A stretch of 64,000 nucleotides of DNA from the NCBI GenBank assembly GCA_002840285.1, contig PHAE01000006.1, forward strand, positions 1-64,000, in the 5' to 3' direction. Made by a program: the position numbers and the translations under genes. The stretch is from Firmicutes bacterium HGW-Firmicutes-11. GTDB taxonomy: Bacteria; Bacillota; Clostridia; Peptostreptococcales; Anaerovoracaceae. The notes under the pieces were generated by a model. That model was not told the origin of the DNA and did not search any database. It saw nothing but the letters and a program-made list of their open reading frames with translations. This document shows positions 63,998 through 64,000 of the stretch, in pieces (within the stretch, counting starts at the first letter, position 1; the number at the start of each line of letters is the position of its first letter).

Positions 63998-64000
63998 TTC

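Overview
The window reads as a chromosomal segment of an anaerobic Firmicute of class Clostridia. The evidence is the 16S rRNA, strong AGGAGG-type ribosome binding sites, and a purR-spoVG-glmU-prs-pth-mfd-prsA-spoVB-mazG-hup-rqcP block in the usual clostridial order. G+C is roughly one half by eye. The genus is not resolvable here; an amino-acid-fermenting relative of the Acidaminobacter/Fusibacter type is only a guess. Gene density is high and almost every locus is intact. There are no tRNA genes, CRISPR arrays or insertion sequences.

Layout. 1-2.0 kb: 16S rRNA on the minus strand with its processing stem and two tandem promoters. 2.0-4.0 kb: an MFS permease and, divergently, a FolT folate transporter behind a tetrahydrofolate riboswitch. 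4.0-18.2 kb: a long minus-strand housekeeping run for RNA/DNA maintenance, cell wall and PRPP. Its GlmU has lost the uridyltransferase half. 18.4-26.2 kb: murC, a D,D-carboxypeptidase, apgM, serC-serA, a YihY membrane protein and rdgB. 26.3-32.0 kb: an oligopeptide ABC transporter (oppBCDF plus a separately promoted oppA). 32.2-38.0 kb: an acyltransferase, a GltS-type carboxylate transporter, a Crp-family regulator with a leaderless-looking promoter, and a four-domain CoA-disulfide reductase/persulfide protein.

38.1-45.1 kb is the least explained part: eight consecutive minus-strand genes of unknown function. They comprise three small membrane proteins, a membrane-anchored zinc-ribbon protein, two lipoproteins, an 882-residue secreted modular protein and a cytoplasmic protein. 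Upstream lies an HD-GNAT-(MFS-LuxR) operon whose last gene is a membrane-integrated transcription factor. This is the best candidate for an undescribed, probably cell-envelope, system.

47.9-57.8 kb: pyrG, a glycosyltransferase, an acetate-type transporter, a MerR remnant, and a cyclic-di-GMP neighbourhood. That neighbourhood has a PAS-GGDEF-EAL-hemerythrin phosphodiesterase, an SPFH protein, a cupredoxin lipoprotein, a secreted M14 carboxypeptidase and a 5TM diguanylate cyclase. 57.8-64.0 kb: a U32 protein, D-cysteine desulfhydrase, a lipoprotein, two small genes and a GNAT gene flanked by inverted copies of a short dispersed-type repeat.
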